From: Effrenium voratum
Lineage: Eukaryota > Sar > Dinophyceae > Suessiales > Symbiodiniaceae
DNA: 64,000 nt
Direction of reading: 5' to 3'
Assembly: GCA_963377175.1 (NCBI GenBank)
Contig: CAUJNA010003733.1
Location: forward strand, 290,001-354,000
Shown piece after piece: positions 56,465 to 64,000 of the stretch (its first letter is position 1; each line of letters starts with the position of its first letter). Made by a program: the position numbers and the translations under genes. Below the pieces are notes generated by a model. The model was given only the letters and a program-made list of their open reading frames with translations, was not told the origin of the DNA and ran no database searches.

Positions 56465-59398
56465 ATGGCGGCAGCTGGCGGAATGGGCCTGGGGCACTGC
56501 ATGGCGACGCCTCCGCGGCCGTCCTGGGACCTGGAGATGGGCTTGGGTATGGAGAAGCCTAAGGCTGTGGCCAGTTGTTTGCTTGCGGGGTACCGCGAGT
56601 GGACGATTAAAGGGTTTAGGGGACAGGATCCGAAGTTCACCACGATTGATCCAGATATGGAGAAGGCTGATCAGCTGATTGAGGATGACAGTGCCGCGAG
56701 GTTCGACGAACTGGTTGGCAGGGTGTCCCACATCAGCAAGGACAAGCTCGACAAGTCGCACATGCCGGTGACGGACCATGAAAAGCTGCTCCGGTACCGG
56801 GCGATCAGGACTGCTGCGATAGTGGCTGAGATGAAGCGCCGGGGAGTGGAGGTCACGGAGTTGAACGCCGTGCACTTGGCGGCCATTCTCTGCGCTGCGG
56901 TTCCGACGGACCCTGCTTTCTTGCTTCCTTACCATATCGTGTTCGCGATTGAGGAGAGCATTGAAAGTGGCAAGAGTGCGCTACCCATGGATAGCAGTAC
57001 GGAGCCGGCAGCTGAACCATGCGGAGGAATGTGGGCTGCAGACCCGAAAGCCTGGCCGGAGTGGAAGACAGTTCACCCGCAGACTGCCTTGGTGAAGGCG
57101 GTCGCTGATCAGGCAGAGGTGGCATTCGGAGATCACCCTCTGTATAGTGGAGATGATTTCGGCGATGCGGAGCACCATTTCAACGCTATCCGTGCTTGGA
57201 TGAGCGAGAGGCCAAACGCACTGTTCACGCCTCCGGAGTTGGTCGTGGACGCGATGATGCTGACGGAGGGGAGAAACAGGGAGGAGATCGTTAGATGTTC
57301 CTCGGGACGGAGGCTTTCGTCGGTCCCGTCGGTCAGGAAGTTTGCGTCGGCTGATAAGCCAGGAATGCGGGGTTACCTGCACGCGATGGGACAGATGTCA
57401 GGTGTGGTCACGTCCTTGCATGATGCCTTTGACTGGGACCGTAGACAGGTGTTGAGGATCTCGCCCAAGAACCCGGCGAGTACCACCGATGTGGAAATTG
57501 GTCCCGACGATGGATGGGCATTCTTCGATTTGGCCATGAATTTCAGGGGCCAGACGGACACTGAAAAGGTCCTTATCCATGGAACTTCGCAATCCTCATT
57601 GTGGAGCATTCTGGGTGGTATGCAGGTTACTGCGTCCACCGCGAGTGATGAATGGGTAGGGGTGTGGACATCTTTGAAGGCGGTCGAGGCCCTGGGATAC
57701 AGCACTCTGTCGCACTACGGTCAGAACACGTGGGCGAGGGTCGCGATTTGCATCGCGCAACCGGACGAGTCCGAGAATCTGTTCAGCGACAATCCCCACC
57801 TGAAGGGTGTCAAGCGAGGAGCCCAACGAGTGTTCCCGAACGCGAGGTTGGGGATCTGTGGGATCTGCATCAAGCTTGAGAAGCCTGCGGCGGACTCACA
57901 ATATGTGGAGCTGTGCAACTCAGGGGGCGATAGCACCCTGCAGTACTACAACCCATTCGTCGAATGGAATCCGCATGCTCCATCGGTAGTGTGGGCTATG
58001 CACAAGTTCTTCCCAGAGAACTACATGGGACCGATAGGTCTTTCCGTTGAAGAGGAGAACATGCGTGCTGCTCCAGGGACCCCTCAGGCTGCCGAGGCGG
58101 AAGGTGGGGCACTATTCGCCAGGATCGTGCCGAAGTCGAACATGTTTGAGGCCATCCGGGGTGAAACGTTTGTGCTCACCCTAACGAAGGGATACCTTAC
58201 CGAGATCAAGGACGAGGCAAAGGCCGTTGGTCGGGGTGCTCTCTTCCCGCAGGAGCTTGAGTGTTTCGAGCAAGCTAGGAAGGTGATGCGCCTGGTCAGG
58301 AGTGGGAAGGTCGTTCCGCCAGCTATGGAGCTGCCGAAGGGAGGATACTCCCGTGTGGCAGTTGATCCCGTACAAATGGAAAGGCTGTGGGACACATGGG
58401 CAATCGCCGTGTTAGCGGATGTGATGCTGTCCATCTACCCATCCATTGTTCTGCACGAGATGAGTCGCTACCAAGACAAGATGGTAATCTTGCTTCGGTG
58501 TTTAGCGGCTAGTGGGACAGGTGCTGCGGTGAGGATCGCTGCGGCCATGGCGGCCGGGTACGGTCCTCCGGCGTTCAAAGAGGAGTCCGCGGCCCCGGAT
58601 GCGACTGTGTTCTATCTGCTGGATCAGACGTTCAACACTGCATCCACGAAGAACAAGAAAGGGATGGACCCAGCAACGTTGGCGGAGGACATCCTCAAGT
58701 GCAGGACAAAGAATGACCGGTTGAGGGGTTCCCCAGATAACCGGCCGTTCAAGAACTGTGAGGTGCACTACGTGACCAGCTCTCGTGATAACGAGGAGAC
58801 ATCCTTTCGGATGATGATTGACAAGGCGTACGAGCTGATGGACAAGCGGACGGACGACTGCGTCCAGAAGTACGGCAACGCGGATGCCGCCAAGCATGAC
58901 CTGTATGTCTTTGGTCTCCGTGGATCCTACCTGTACAGGTGGGAGAGGAACGCATGGAAGGCCAGAAGTGACGCGGCGACCGTGTGGAGTAAGGACGTGG
59001 CGTCGCTGGTCGCACTCAACAACAAGGTCAAGGTGATGGTTTGTGGTCCGGGGCGATCGTTAGATCGAGAGGGTGACCAAGGGATTCACATGACTAAGGA
59101 GATCCAGCATAAGATGGGCGATCTCCGTGCGAACCTGATCCCAGTGGTTTCAGCAGACGCGGTGTCATGGGGGAGCGAAGTTGACAGCTACGGCAGGAAT
59201 CGGCCGGTCCAGAGAGCATGGGCCGTGGTGCCGCCATACCTTGCGGCAGTTCCGGACTTTTTCTCCCTGACCAGGACCACATGGCCTGGTTCTGTCACGT
59301 TGCACATCAGGGACAACATCCTCAAGCTTCTGAGGAGGGTACTTCTTCAAAGATGGGTGATGGCGGATCGATGTCTGAGTCTGAGGATGTCGACATGA
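56465..59398 (+). CDS. ORF3, accessory protein with ADP-ribosyltransferase-like segment (copy 2, intact)
   Basis: 977 residues from ATG 56465, following pol after a 294-base spacer. I do not recognise the whole protein. Residues 370-440 read LIHGTSQSSLWSILGGM, then GVWTS and KAVEALGYS. This resembles the His-Gly-Thr, GxY(F)(T)S and Ala-x-x-Tyr pattern of PARP- or KptA-type ADP-ribosyltransferase folds, though the second-motif Tyr appears as Trp. The C-terminal third (LYVFGLRGSYLYRWERNAW onward) is well ordered but unassigned. No transmembrane segment or signal peptide is evident. The tail overlaps ORF4 in the -1 frame. Copy 2 differs from copy 1 by a longer junction near 59331-59349 (net 9 bases). 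The transferase call is an inference from motifs only. Confidence 0.65.
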   Translation: MAAAGGMGLGHCMATPPRPSWDLEMGLGMEKPKAVASCLLAGYREWTIKGFRGQDPKFTTIDPDMEKADQLIEDDSAARFDELVGRVSHISKDKLDKSHMPVTDHEKLLRYRAIRTAAIVAEMKRRGVEVTELNAVHLAAILCAAVPTDPAFLLPYHIVFAIEESIESGKSALPMDSSTEPAAEPCGGMWAADPKAWPEWKTVHPQTALVKAVADQAEVAFGDHPLYSGDDFGDAEHHFNAIRAWMSERPNALFTPPELVVDAMMLTEGRNREEIVRCSSGRRLSSVPSVRKFASADKPGMRGYLHAMGQMSGVVTSLHDAFDWDRRQVLRISPKNPASTTDVEIGPDDGWAFFDLAMNFRGQTDTEKVLIHGTSQSSLWSILGGMQVTASTASDEWVGVWTSLKAVEALGYSTLSHYGQNTWARVAICIAQPDESENLFSDNPHLKGVKRGAQRVFPNARLGICGICIKLEKPAADSQYVELCNSGGDSTLQYYNPFVEWNPHAPSVVWAMHKFFPENYMGPIGLSVEEENMRAAPGTPQAAEAEGGALFARIVPKSNMFEAIRGETFVLTLTKGYLTEIKDEAKAVGRGALFPQELECFEQARKVMRLVRSGKVVPPAMELPKGGYSRVAVDPVQMERLWDTWAIAVLADVMLSIYPSIVLHEMSRYQDKMVILLRCLAASGTGAAVRIAAAMAAGYGPPAFKEESAAPDATVFYLLDQTFNTASTKNKKGMDPATLAEDILKCRTKNDRLRGSPDNRPFKNCEVHYVTSSRDNEETSFRMMIDKAYELMDKRTDDCVQKYGNADAAKHDLYVFGLRGSYLYRWERNAWKARSDAATVWSKDVASLVALNNKVKVMVCGPGRSLDREGDQGIHMTKEIQHKMGDLRANLIPVVSADAVSWGSEVDSYGRNRPVQRAWAVVPPYLAAVPDFFSLTRTTWPGSVTLHIRDNILKLLRRVLLQRWVMADRCLSLRMST

Positions 59399-61737
59399 CA
59401 GGTGCCGCTCTGGGAGGACCGCCGGTAGGCGTTGCCTCTGGAGGGCAATCGTCTGACGCAGGTCAGCAAGTGGAGGGTCAGATCGCTGCCCCGAAAGCAC
59501 CTCCTAAGGCGTTAGTCACAAAGGAGATGCTGGCATCGGTGAGACCGAAGTCCCCGCCGAACCCACCTCGGAGTCCGAGAGTTTCTTCACCTCAGGTCCC
59601 GGCGACCGAAGTTGGGAATCGATGGTCCTCGAATCTTCGAACGCCTAGAGCGACGATTGAGGAGGAGAACGCGGGTGGCTCCGCCGAGGTCGATGATCTC
59701 CTACCCGATAGGGAAGGGGTCGATCTTTCTACGGATACCTTCAACGATGGTGGGGACCCGACCGAGGCCGAGGTGCTGGAGTTCGCCGGAGACGTTGAGA
59801 TGGAACCGGAGAAGGAAGCCGAGGCTCCCGCTGTAGGTGAGGAAGAGACTCCCGGTAGGGCAGCTGAGGTGCCTCAGGCCACTACGACTACGACAGAGCC
59901 GCCGATGGAATCGCCTGCGGCAAAGCGAGCGGCGTCGCCCGTTAGGGAGGAACGCAGGGCTCGAGAACCTGTTGGTGGTCAGAAGAAGGAGGAGGCGTCG
60001 GGTGCAGGTGGCCCGGGTGTGCCTATCTCCTATGCTCCGAAGTACACGGACGACGACGGGGACCTGCGGGATACTGCAGCGACCCCGAAGGCGGCTTCAA
60101 CCCAGGAGTCTCGAGGGGGCATACACAATTATGCAAACACGCCGTACCCGGAGCACCCGGGAGAGGCGCCCGAGTTGGAGTCAGCGGAAGTTCGGCATCA
60201 CCGTGAGCATGGTTCATATCAATCCACGAGGGGCTCGCGGACATCAGCAAGACCGGCGGAAAGCAGGTCGAATAGGAGGTTCATCGTTCAGCATGTCCTG
60301 GCTAGGGAGGCTGGTGAGCCCTTCATCTATGCTGTGATCAGGAACAAGGCAATCACTCAAGAGCGGGTTACCGCGGAGGAGTGGAGGAAGGCGAACGAGA
60401 CTAGCCACATTGTGTTCCCGAATCGCGATAGCGAGTGGAATGCGGTATTGGAGAGGGCCGTGCATAACGATTTCATGTACGGGGCGTTGGATGCTTCCCG
60501 AGCTGCTGGAAGGATCGATCAGGAGTACATCAATCCTCGAGATCGGAAGTCTACGCCGTGGGGTGATCAGCAATGGAACATGAAGAAGGTGGCGTCCGAG
60601 GCTGCCCATATCCCGTTAGGGATGAGGCAGGACATTCAGGCGAAGTACCATCATGGGCGAGCACCTCCGGGGGACTGGGCAGATATGCCCGATCGGGATG
60701 ATTACATGGTTCGTGGAGTCGTTAGTGACCCGAACCGCAGGGCGTATGATTGTCTTCGAGCGCCGGGGGTGAGGGCTACCTTGCTGAACGCGCAGACAGG
60801 TCAATGCATTCCTTTGGACGACCCGACTTGGGTGCCGGAGGTTGCATCATCGCACTTGCTGGTAGGGACGATCTCTGTGATCGCATCGCACGTGGATTCC
60901 GCCCTTGGGCGCGCGTGGCGGATGCCCATGTTTCATCCCCAGCTGATGGCGGCGACGGCAATGTTGGAGAAGCTGCAGAAGTACTTCAACGCGCTGAACG
61001 AGGCGGTATTGGGCAAGCGGTTGGGGACTGCGCCTTTCAGCATGATTGCCGGCCACCTCGCTCCGGAGCTGCGGACTATCCCGACGAGGGAGCAGATGCC
61101 TGACACATTGGCACAGTCAGCGGTTGAGGTGTTACTATCTCATGTGTCGGCATTGTCACATTCAGGAACCCCTTCCGATAGGAAGGAGATCCTTGGTAGG
61201 GATGGGTGCCCGTTCGGGAAGTCATGGTTCGAAGATGACCCTGAGGGAGCCACTTGGCCTGGACACCATATGGCTGGAGGTGTCGCTGTCCCACTGAAGC
61301 CGAAGACGAAGATCGTGTGGGGAAAGCGACCACATGTGGATGACGAGGGCGATGTGGATCCTGGGGCGAGTTCTTCGGGGCAACCGAGGACCGAGCCGGC
61401 CCCCGATAGGGGCGCCGGGTCAGGAAAGGATGATGATGTGACCCTTCCTGACATTGGGAAACTGTCCGTGACGGAGAAGAAGAAGGACGACATGGACGTG
61501 GATCAGGAAGGCTCCAAGAAGGGTCCACCGAGACGAAGGAGCCCACGCCTCGGGGTACCGAGGCTGGGAAGGAAGGCCCGAGCAAGGCCTCCAACTACAG
61601 AGGGGCTACCGCTGAGGAGTACCGAAAGGCTGCTCGGGAATACGTGTACAGCGGGGAGGGAGATGATCGAAGAATCCTTCCCAAGAATACTCCAATCAAC
61701 ATGGAGAAGTCGTTGCCGGCTGAGGTCGCGCTCCTGA
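59353..61737 (+). CDS. ORF4, accessory protein of unknown function (copy 2)
   Basis: About 794 residues from ATG 59353. Residues 1-300 are Pro/Glu/Arg-rich and look disordered. Residues 306-660 (RRFIVQHVLAREAGEPF to KTKIVWGKRPH) look like one folded region, rich in Trp, His and Asp but with no motif I can name. The last 80 residues are Arg-rich and probably the shadow of ORF5, because the ORF5 frame reads sensibly from about 61500. So the functional protein may end earlier, or continue into ORF5 by a -1 shift. It overlaps ORF3 at its start. In copy 1 the same protein is cut by the gap. Confidence 0.65.
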   Translation: MGDGGSMSESEDVDMTGAALGGPPVGVASGGQSSDAGQQVEGQIAAPKAPPKALVTKEMLASVRPKSPPNPPRSPRVSSPQVPATEVGNRWSSNLRTPRATIEEENAGGSAEVDDLLPDREGVDLSTDTFNDGGDPTEAEVLEFAGDVEMEPEKEAEAPAVGEEETPGRAAEVPQATTTTTEPPMESPAAKRAASPVREERRAREPVGGQKKEEASGAGGPGVPISYAPKYTDDDGDLRDTAATPKAASTQESRGGIHNYANTPYPEHPGEAPELESAEVRHHREHGSYQSTRGSRTSARPAESRSNRRFIVQHVLAREAGEPFIYAVIRNKAITQERVTAEEWRKANETSHIVFPNRDSEWNAVLERAVHNDFMYGALDASRAAGRIDQEYINPRDRKSTPWGDQQWNMKKVASEAAHIPLGMRQDIQAKYHHGRAPPGDWADMPDRDDYMVRGVVSDPNRRAYDCLRAPGVRATLLNAQTGQCIPLDDPTWVPEVASSHLLVGTISVIASHVDSALGRAWRMPMFHPQLMAATAMLEKLQKYFNALNEAVLGKRLGTAPFSMIAGHLAPELRTIPTREQMPDTLAQSAVEVLLSHVSALSHSGTPSDRKEILGRDGCPFGKSWFEDDPEGATWPGHHMAGGVAVPLKPKTKIVWGKRPHVDDEGDVDPGASSSGQPRTEPAPDRGAGSGKDDDVTLPDIGKLSVTEKKKDDMDVDQEGSKKGPPRRRSPRLGVPRLGRKARARPPTTEGLPLRSTERLLGNTCTAGREMIEESFPRILQSTWRSRCRLRSRS

Positions 61738-64000
61738 TTCCTAGAGCTGTGGCCACGCAAGAGGAGGCTGAGGAAGCCGAGAGGACCGCGATGGAGGCCA
61801 TCCGCGGGGACTATAGGCTTCCGGATGTGGGTCAGGACGACAGGGAGAAGGTCGACCCTTACACCGTGACGGACGAAGACTTGGCTGCGTCGGTAGACGC
61901 GTTGACTAGGAGGTTGAGCAATATGCCTGGGTGGTCGGGGAATTTGATCGACCCTGCGAAGTCTGCTGAGCTGGTCGCGGCGAGATGGGGCGGTAAGGCG
62001 AGTTATGACAAGCCTGAGGCTCCTCTGACTGAGGCTGGGATGAAGAGTGCGTCATTGGAGGATCGTGCCTACGCACTATCGCAGCTGAATCAGATGGTGA
62101 ACTTCCACAAGAAGCACCTCTGCTCTGGGCGAGGAGCGCCTCTGGTGAGTGCAGCTGCCCCTAGTGGACCCTTTGCTCCTGACCAGCTGGATGATAGCAG
62201 GAAGTTCAGGCCTAGTGGGGCGGCGAGCAAGATGACCTACAATCTTGTGATACTGGATGGGAAGGAGGATTATCTTGCCGATAGGCGAGAGATCAATCCG
62301 GAGTTAAGGGAAACGGGAGTTATCCCTGATGAGGCCGTCACTTGCCAGATTGTGGTTCCCTCGAAGACGAGGTTGGGTGAATACCTCCCGAACTACGAGG
62401 AGACCGTGGGCACTGTTGCAGGACGGGAGGCGGCGAAGGAGTTGATGAGACTGCTCTCGTGCGATTTCGACGGCTTGGTCATCAATTCAAAGAGAGTCTC
62501 GGAGTTATTCGAGGAACGTGTGCTGAAGGAGACCGGACGCGAGGCTGGAAACTGGGTGAAAAGTGACCAGGCCATCTGGTTCCTGAAGGAGATTTCGGGC
62601 ATGGAGAACGCTGAGATGTCTTGGAAGTTCTTCATTCCGACGCTTAAAGCTTTCCCGATAGGGCAAGTGGAGGCGATGCTCATGGTCATGTACGACGGGG
62701 ATGGCGTTCTCCTCAAGGAGAGCACCAGGTTGGTTGCCGTTAGGCACACGCGGATCGGACGCGACTTGAGTTACAGTGCCGTTAGGCACAGGTATACTCA
62801 GGAAGATGCACCTGGCGGATCTCTGATGTATGAGATGCATTGGAATGAACTCCCCATGGTGGGATACGTCATCATGAAGTTCTCGGACTTTCGGAAGGCG
62901 GTTCAGCTCCAAAGGGTGAGGCGAAATGGAAAGGCCATGATCGAGATATTGATCACGAGGCCCGATGTGTACGAGACCATTGGGGATGGTAGGCAGGATG
63001 AGGGCCTGATCCCACTTGTGGGAGCCATGGCGCCGGATGCTGAGGTATCGCCTTCGTGGTATGTCAGGGACAGGCTGCGGAACTACTCCGGTAGGTACGT
63101 GGTGGTAATGGTGGATCTTCGGGTGCACTGGTCCTTGGTTGGACCCGTGTTTTTGACGAGAAGGAAGACTCTTGCCGTTAGGAACGAGATCCACATGGGG
63201 GCTTGGAAGGCGGCGTATATGTACGATGATTACACGATAGTGTACCATCGGGCATGGGACTACGGTGACTTCACCCCCGTTAGGGGAGAGCGCAGGCGAT
63301 CACGGGAAGAGATCAGGCTGAATGTGACTGCCACGTTCTGCTTGAGGTGCGCAGAATTGATGCCGAATGGGATGCACTTGTGTCCCGAATGCGCGCTCCC
63401 GGTCTTTTACCCGAACTTTATCCCCAACGCGGAGGAAAAGGACTTCGAAACGTGCCACATCGTGCCGGAGTGGGTGAGGACCATGGGGCAGTTCAAGCCC
63501 AGGAGGATTCCCTCCGAAGTGGTCGGAGTCATCAAGAGGAATTTGATTTCCTATTCAATGGCATCCGATCTAAGGATGACGGTGCAGAGCGGCATCAGAC
63601 TTCCCCCTTATCTTGGTGAAGACAAGGGAGGTGTCGATGCGGCGTGGGATGAGCTGGCGAAGGTGCTCTTCCAATTCTCCTATGTGTCCGGGATTTCGGC
63701 CTCGGATGCGTTTGTGGAGAAGTGGGTGGCGAAGCACCTGATCAAGACCAACCAAGTCGATAGATTTGAGTCGGTCACGGAGTACTTCCGGGCCAACCCA
63801 AGACACGCTGCTCAGTGGGGTAGGCGTATGACGACTTCCGTTAGGAAGTTCGCTCGTCATGACACGTACTTGTCATTCTATATTCCGATGGCATACGTGA
63901 TTGGTTCTGCGGCTGGTCATCTGACCCCATTGTACCCGACCCATCGAAAGGACGTGGACATCCTGGAGAGTCATGCGTTGATGTCGCAGCTCAGGGGGTA
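61701..64000 (+). CDS. ORF5, large accessory protein, incomplete at window edge
   Basis: I read this frame codon by codon: it is open from 61452 through the last base, with the first ATG at 61701, giving at least 766 codons and no stop. Upstream codons from about 61500 (STETKEPTPRGTEAGKEG) look coding, suggesting that ORF4 and ORF5 may be fused by a -1 shift. Features: an acidic N-terminus, a basic middle, and a CxxC-x10-CxxC zinc-ribbon-like motif at 63346-63389 (CLRC...CPEC). The family is not recognised. Six or seven GNTA mini-hairpins lie inside it or just upstream. Its end, and any LTR, lie beyond 64000. Confidence 0.7.
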   Translation, partial: MEKSLPAEVALLIPRAVATQEEAEEAERTAMEAIRGDYRLPDVGQDDREKVDPYTVTDEDLAASVDALTRRLSNMPGWSGNLIDPAKSAELVAARWGGKASYDKPEAPLTEAGMKSASLEDRAYALSQLNQMVNFHKKHLCSGRGAPLVSAAAPSGPFAPDQLDDSRKFRPSGAASKMTYNLVILDGKEDYLADRREINPELRETGVIPDEAVTCQIVVPSKTRLGEYLPNYEETVGTVAGREAAKELMRLLSCDFDGLVINSKRVSELFEERVLKETGREAGNWVKSDQAIWFLKEISGMENAEMSWKFFIPTLKAFPIGQVEAMLMVMYDGDGVLLKESTRLVAVRHTRIGRDLSYSAVRHRYTQEDAPGGSLMYEMHWNELPMVGYVIMKFSDFRKAVQLQRVRRNGKAMIEILITRPDVYETIGDGRQDEGLIPLVGAMAPDAEVSPSWYVRDRLRNYSGRYVVVMVDLRVHWSLVGPVFLTRRKTLAVRNEIHMGAWKAAYMYDDYTIVYHRAWDYGDFTPVRGERRRSREEIRLNVTATFCLRCAELMPNGMHLCPECALPVFYPNFIPNAEEKDFETCHIVPEWVRTMGQFKPRRIPSEVVGVIKRNLISYSMASDLRMTVQSGIRLPPYLGEDKGGVDAAWDELAKVLFQFSYVSGISASDAFVEKWVAKHLIKTNQVDRFESVTEYFRANPRHAAQWGRRMTTSVRKFARHDTYLSFYIPMAYVIGSAAGHLTPLYPTHRKDVDILESHALMSQLRG

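Larger units (their letters stand above)
43695..63849 (+). repeat. GNTA-loop mini-hairpin family, copy 2 and ORF5 region
   Basis: Copy 2 repeats the copy 1 set, with some changes that preserve structure: at 43695 one G-C pair becomes a G-T wobble, and at 60610 the loop is GTTA where copy 1 has GGTA. New members in the region seen only here: CCTTCC-GATA-GGAAGG (61171), CCCC-GATA-GGGG (61401), a 7-pair stem with one wobble around GATA (62273-62290), TGCC-GTTA-GGCA (62735), GTGCC-GTTA-GGCAC (62776), CCCC-GTTA-GGGG (63275) and ACTTCC-GTTA-GGAAGT (63834). Confidence 0.85.
43084..64000 (+). mobile_element. Giant Copia-type retroelement, copy 2 (both ends outside view)
   Basis: Begins inside ORF1 right after the gap and continues through ORF2-ORF5 to the window edge, all on the plus strand. 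Together with the left part of copy 1, the visible unit spans at least 21 kb of almost continuous coding sequence with no LTR yet reached. Ordinary Copia elements are several kilobases long, so this is exceptional. ORF2, ORF3 and ORF4 are open here, whereas ORF1 carries two frame-breaking deletions. Confidence 0.85.

Noticed and set aside
24694..64000. Giant virus or Polinton-type DNA element, suggested by the dUTPase, zinc fingers and size
   Set aside because: Protease, D-D-E integrase, YVDD reverse transcriptase and RNase H in Copia order define a retroelement. I saw no DNA polymerase B, packaging ATPase or capsid genes of those groups.

Overview
This window looks like a piece of a dinoflagellate nuclear genome. 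It holds two tandem, intron-rich sulfatase genes whose predicted introns almost all start with GC or GA instead of GT and all end in AG followed by G. Genes and elements lie on one strand. Introns carry short inverted-repeat elements and direct repeats at their borders. A divergent Copia-type retroelement fills the right half.

Layout. 1-1737 is a graded CA-rich simple repeat. 1738-4200 shows no gene. 4201-12979 (A) and 14021-24168 (B) are tandem secreted arylsulfatase-type genes, which I could model exon by exon with consistent reading phase. B appears shortened at its C-terminus. Their introns hold at least four families of short, mostly terminal-inverted-repeat elements, microsatellites and minisatellites. 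A and B differ by whole introns at positions where the other gene is uninterrupted.

From about 24.7 kb to the right edge lie two nearly identical copies of one very large retroelement, separated by a 100-N assembly gap (42984-43083). Its order is gag-like ORF1 (coiled coil, two Cys-rich zinc modules, capsid-like region, two CCCH fingers); pol ORF2 (protease, integrase, cytosine-methyltransferase-like domain, dUTPase, reverse transcriptase with YVDD, RNase H, and an unknown C-terminal domain); a short spacer; then three further ORFs, ORF3-ORF5. ORF3 has an ADP-ribosyltransferase-like motif. ORF4 and ORF5 are unrecognised, and ORF5 runs off the window. Integrase before reverse transcriptase marks it as Copia/Ty1-type. 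The visible coding span exceeds 21 kb without any LTR being reached, far larger than ordinary Copia elements. ORF1 to ORF2, ORF3 to ORF4 and ORF4 to ORF5 are each joined by a -1 frame change.

The most striking unexplained signal is a family of mini-hairpins scattered through the element only. Each is a variable but self-complementary stem of 4-7 bp, closed by C-G, around an invariant loop GNTA (GATA, GTTA or GGTA), always in the same strand orientation. I count 33 with a perfect stem of at least 4 bp in about 21 kb, against well under one expected by chance. They lie in two codon phases; the third would create a TAG stop. All interpretations here come from reading the sequence; no database search was possible.
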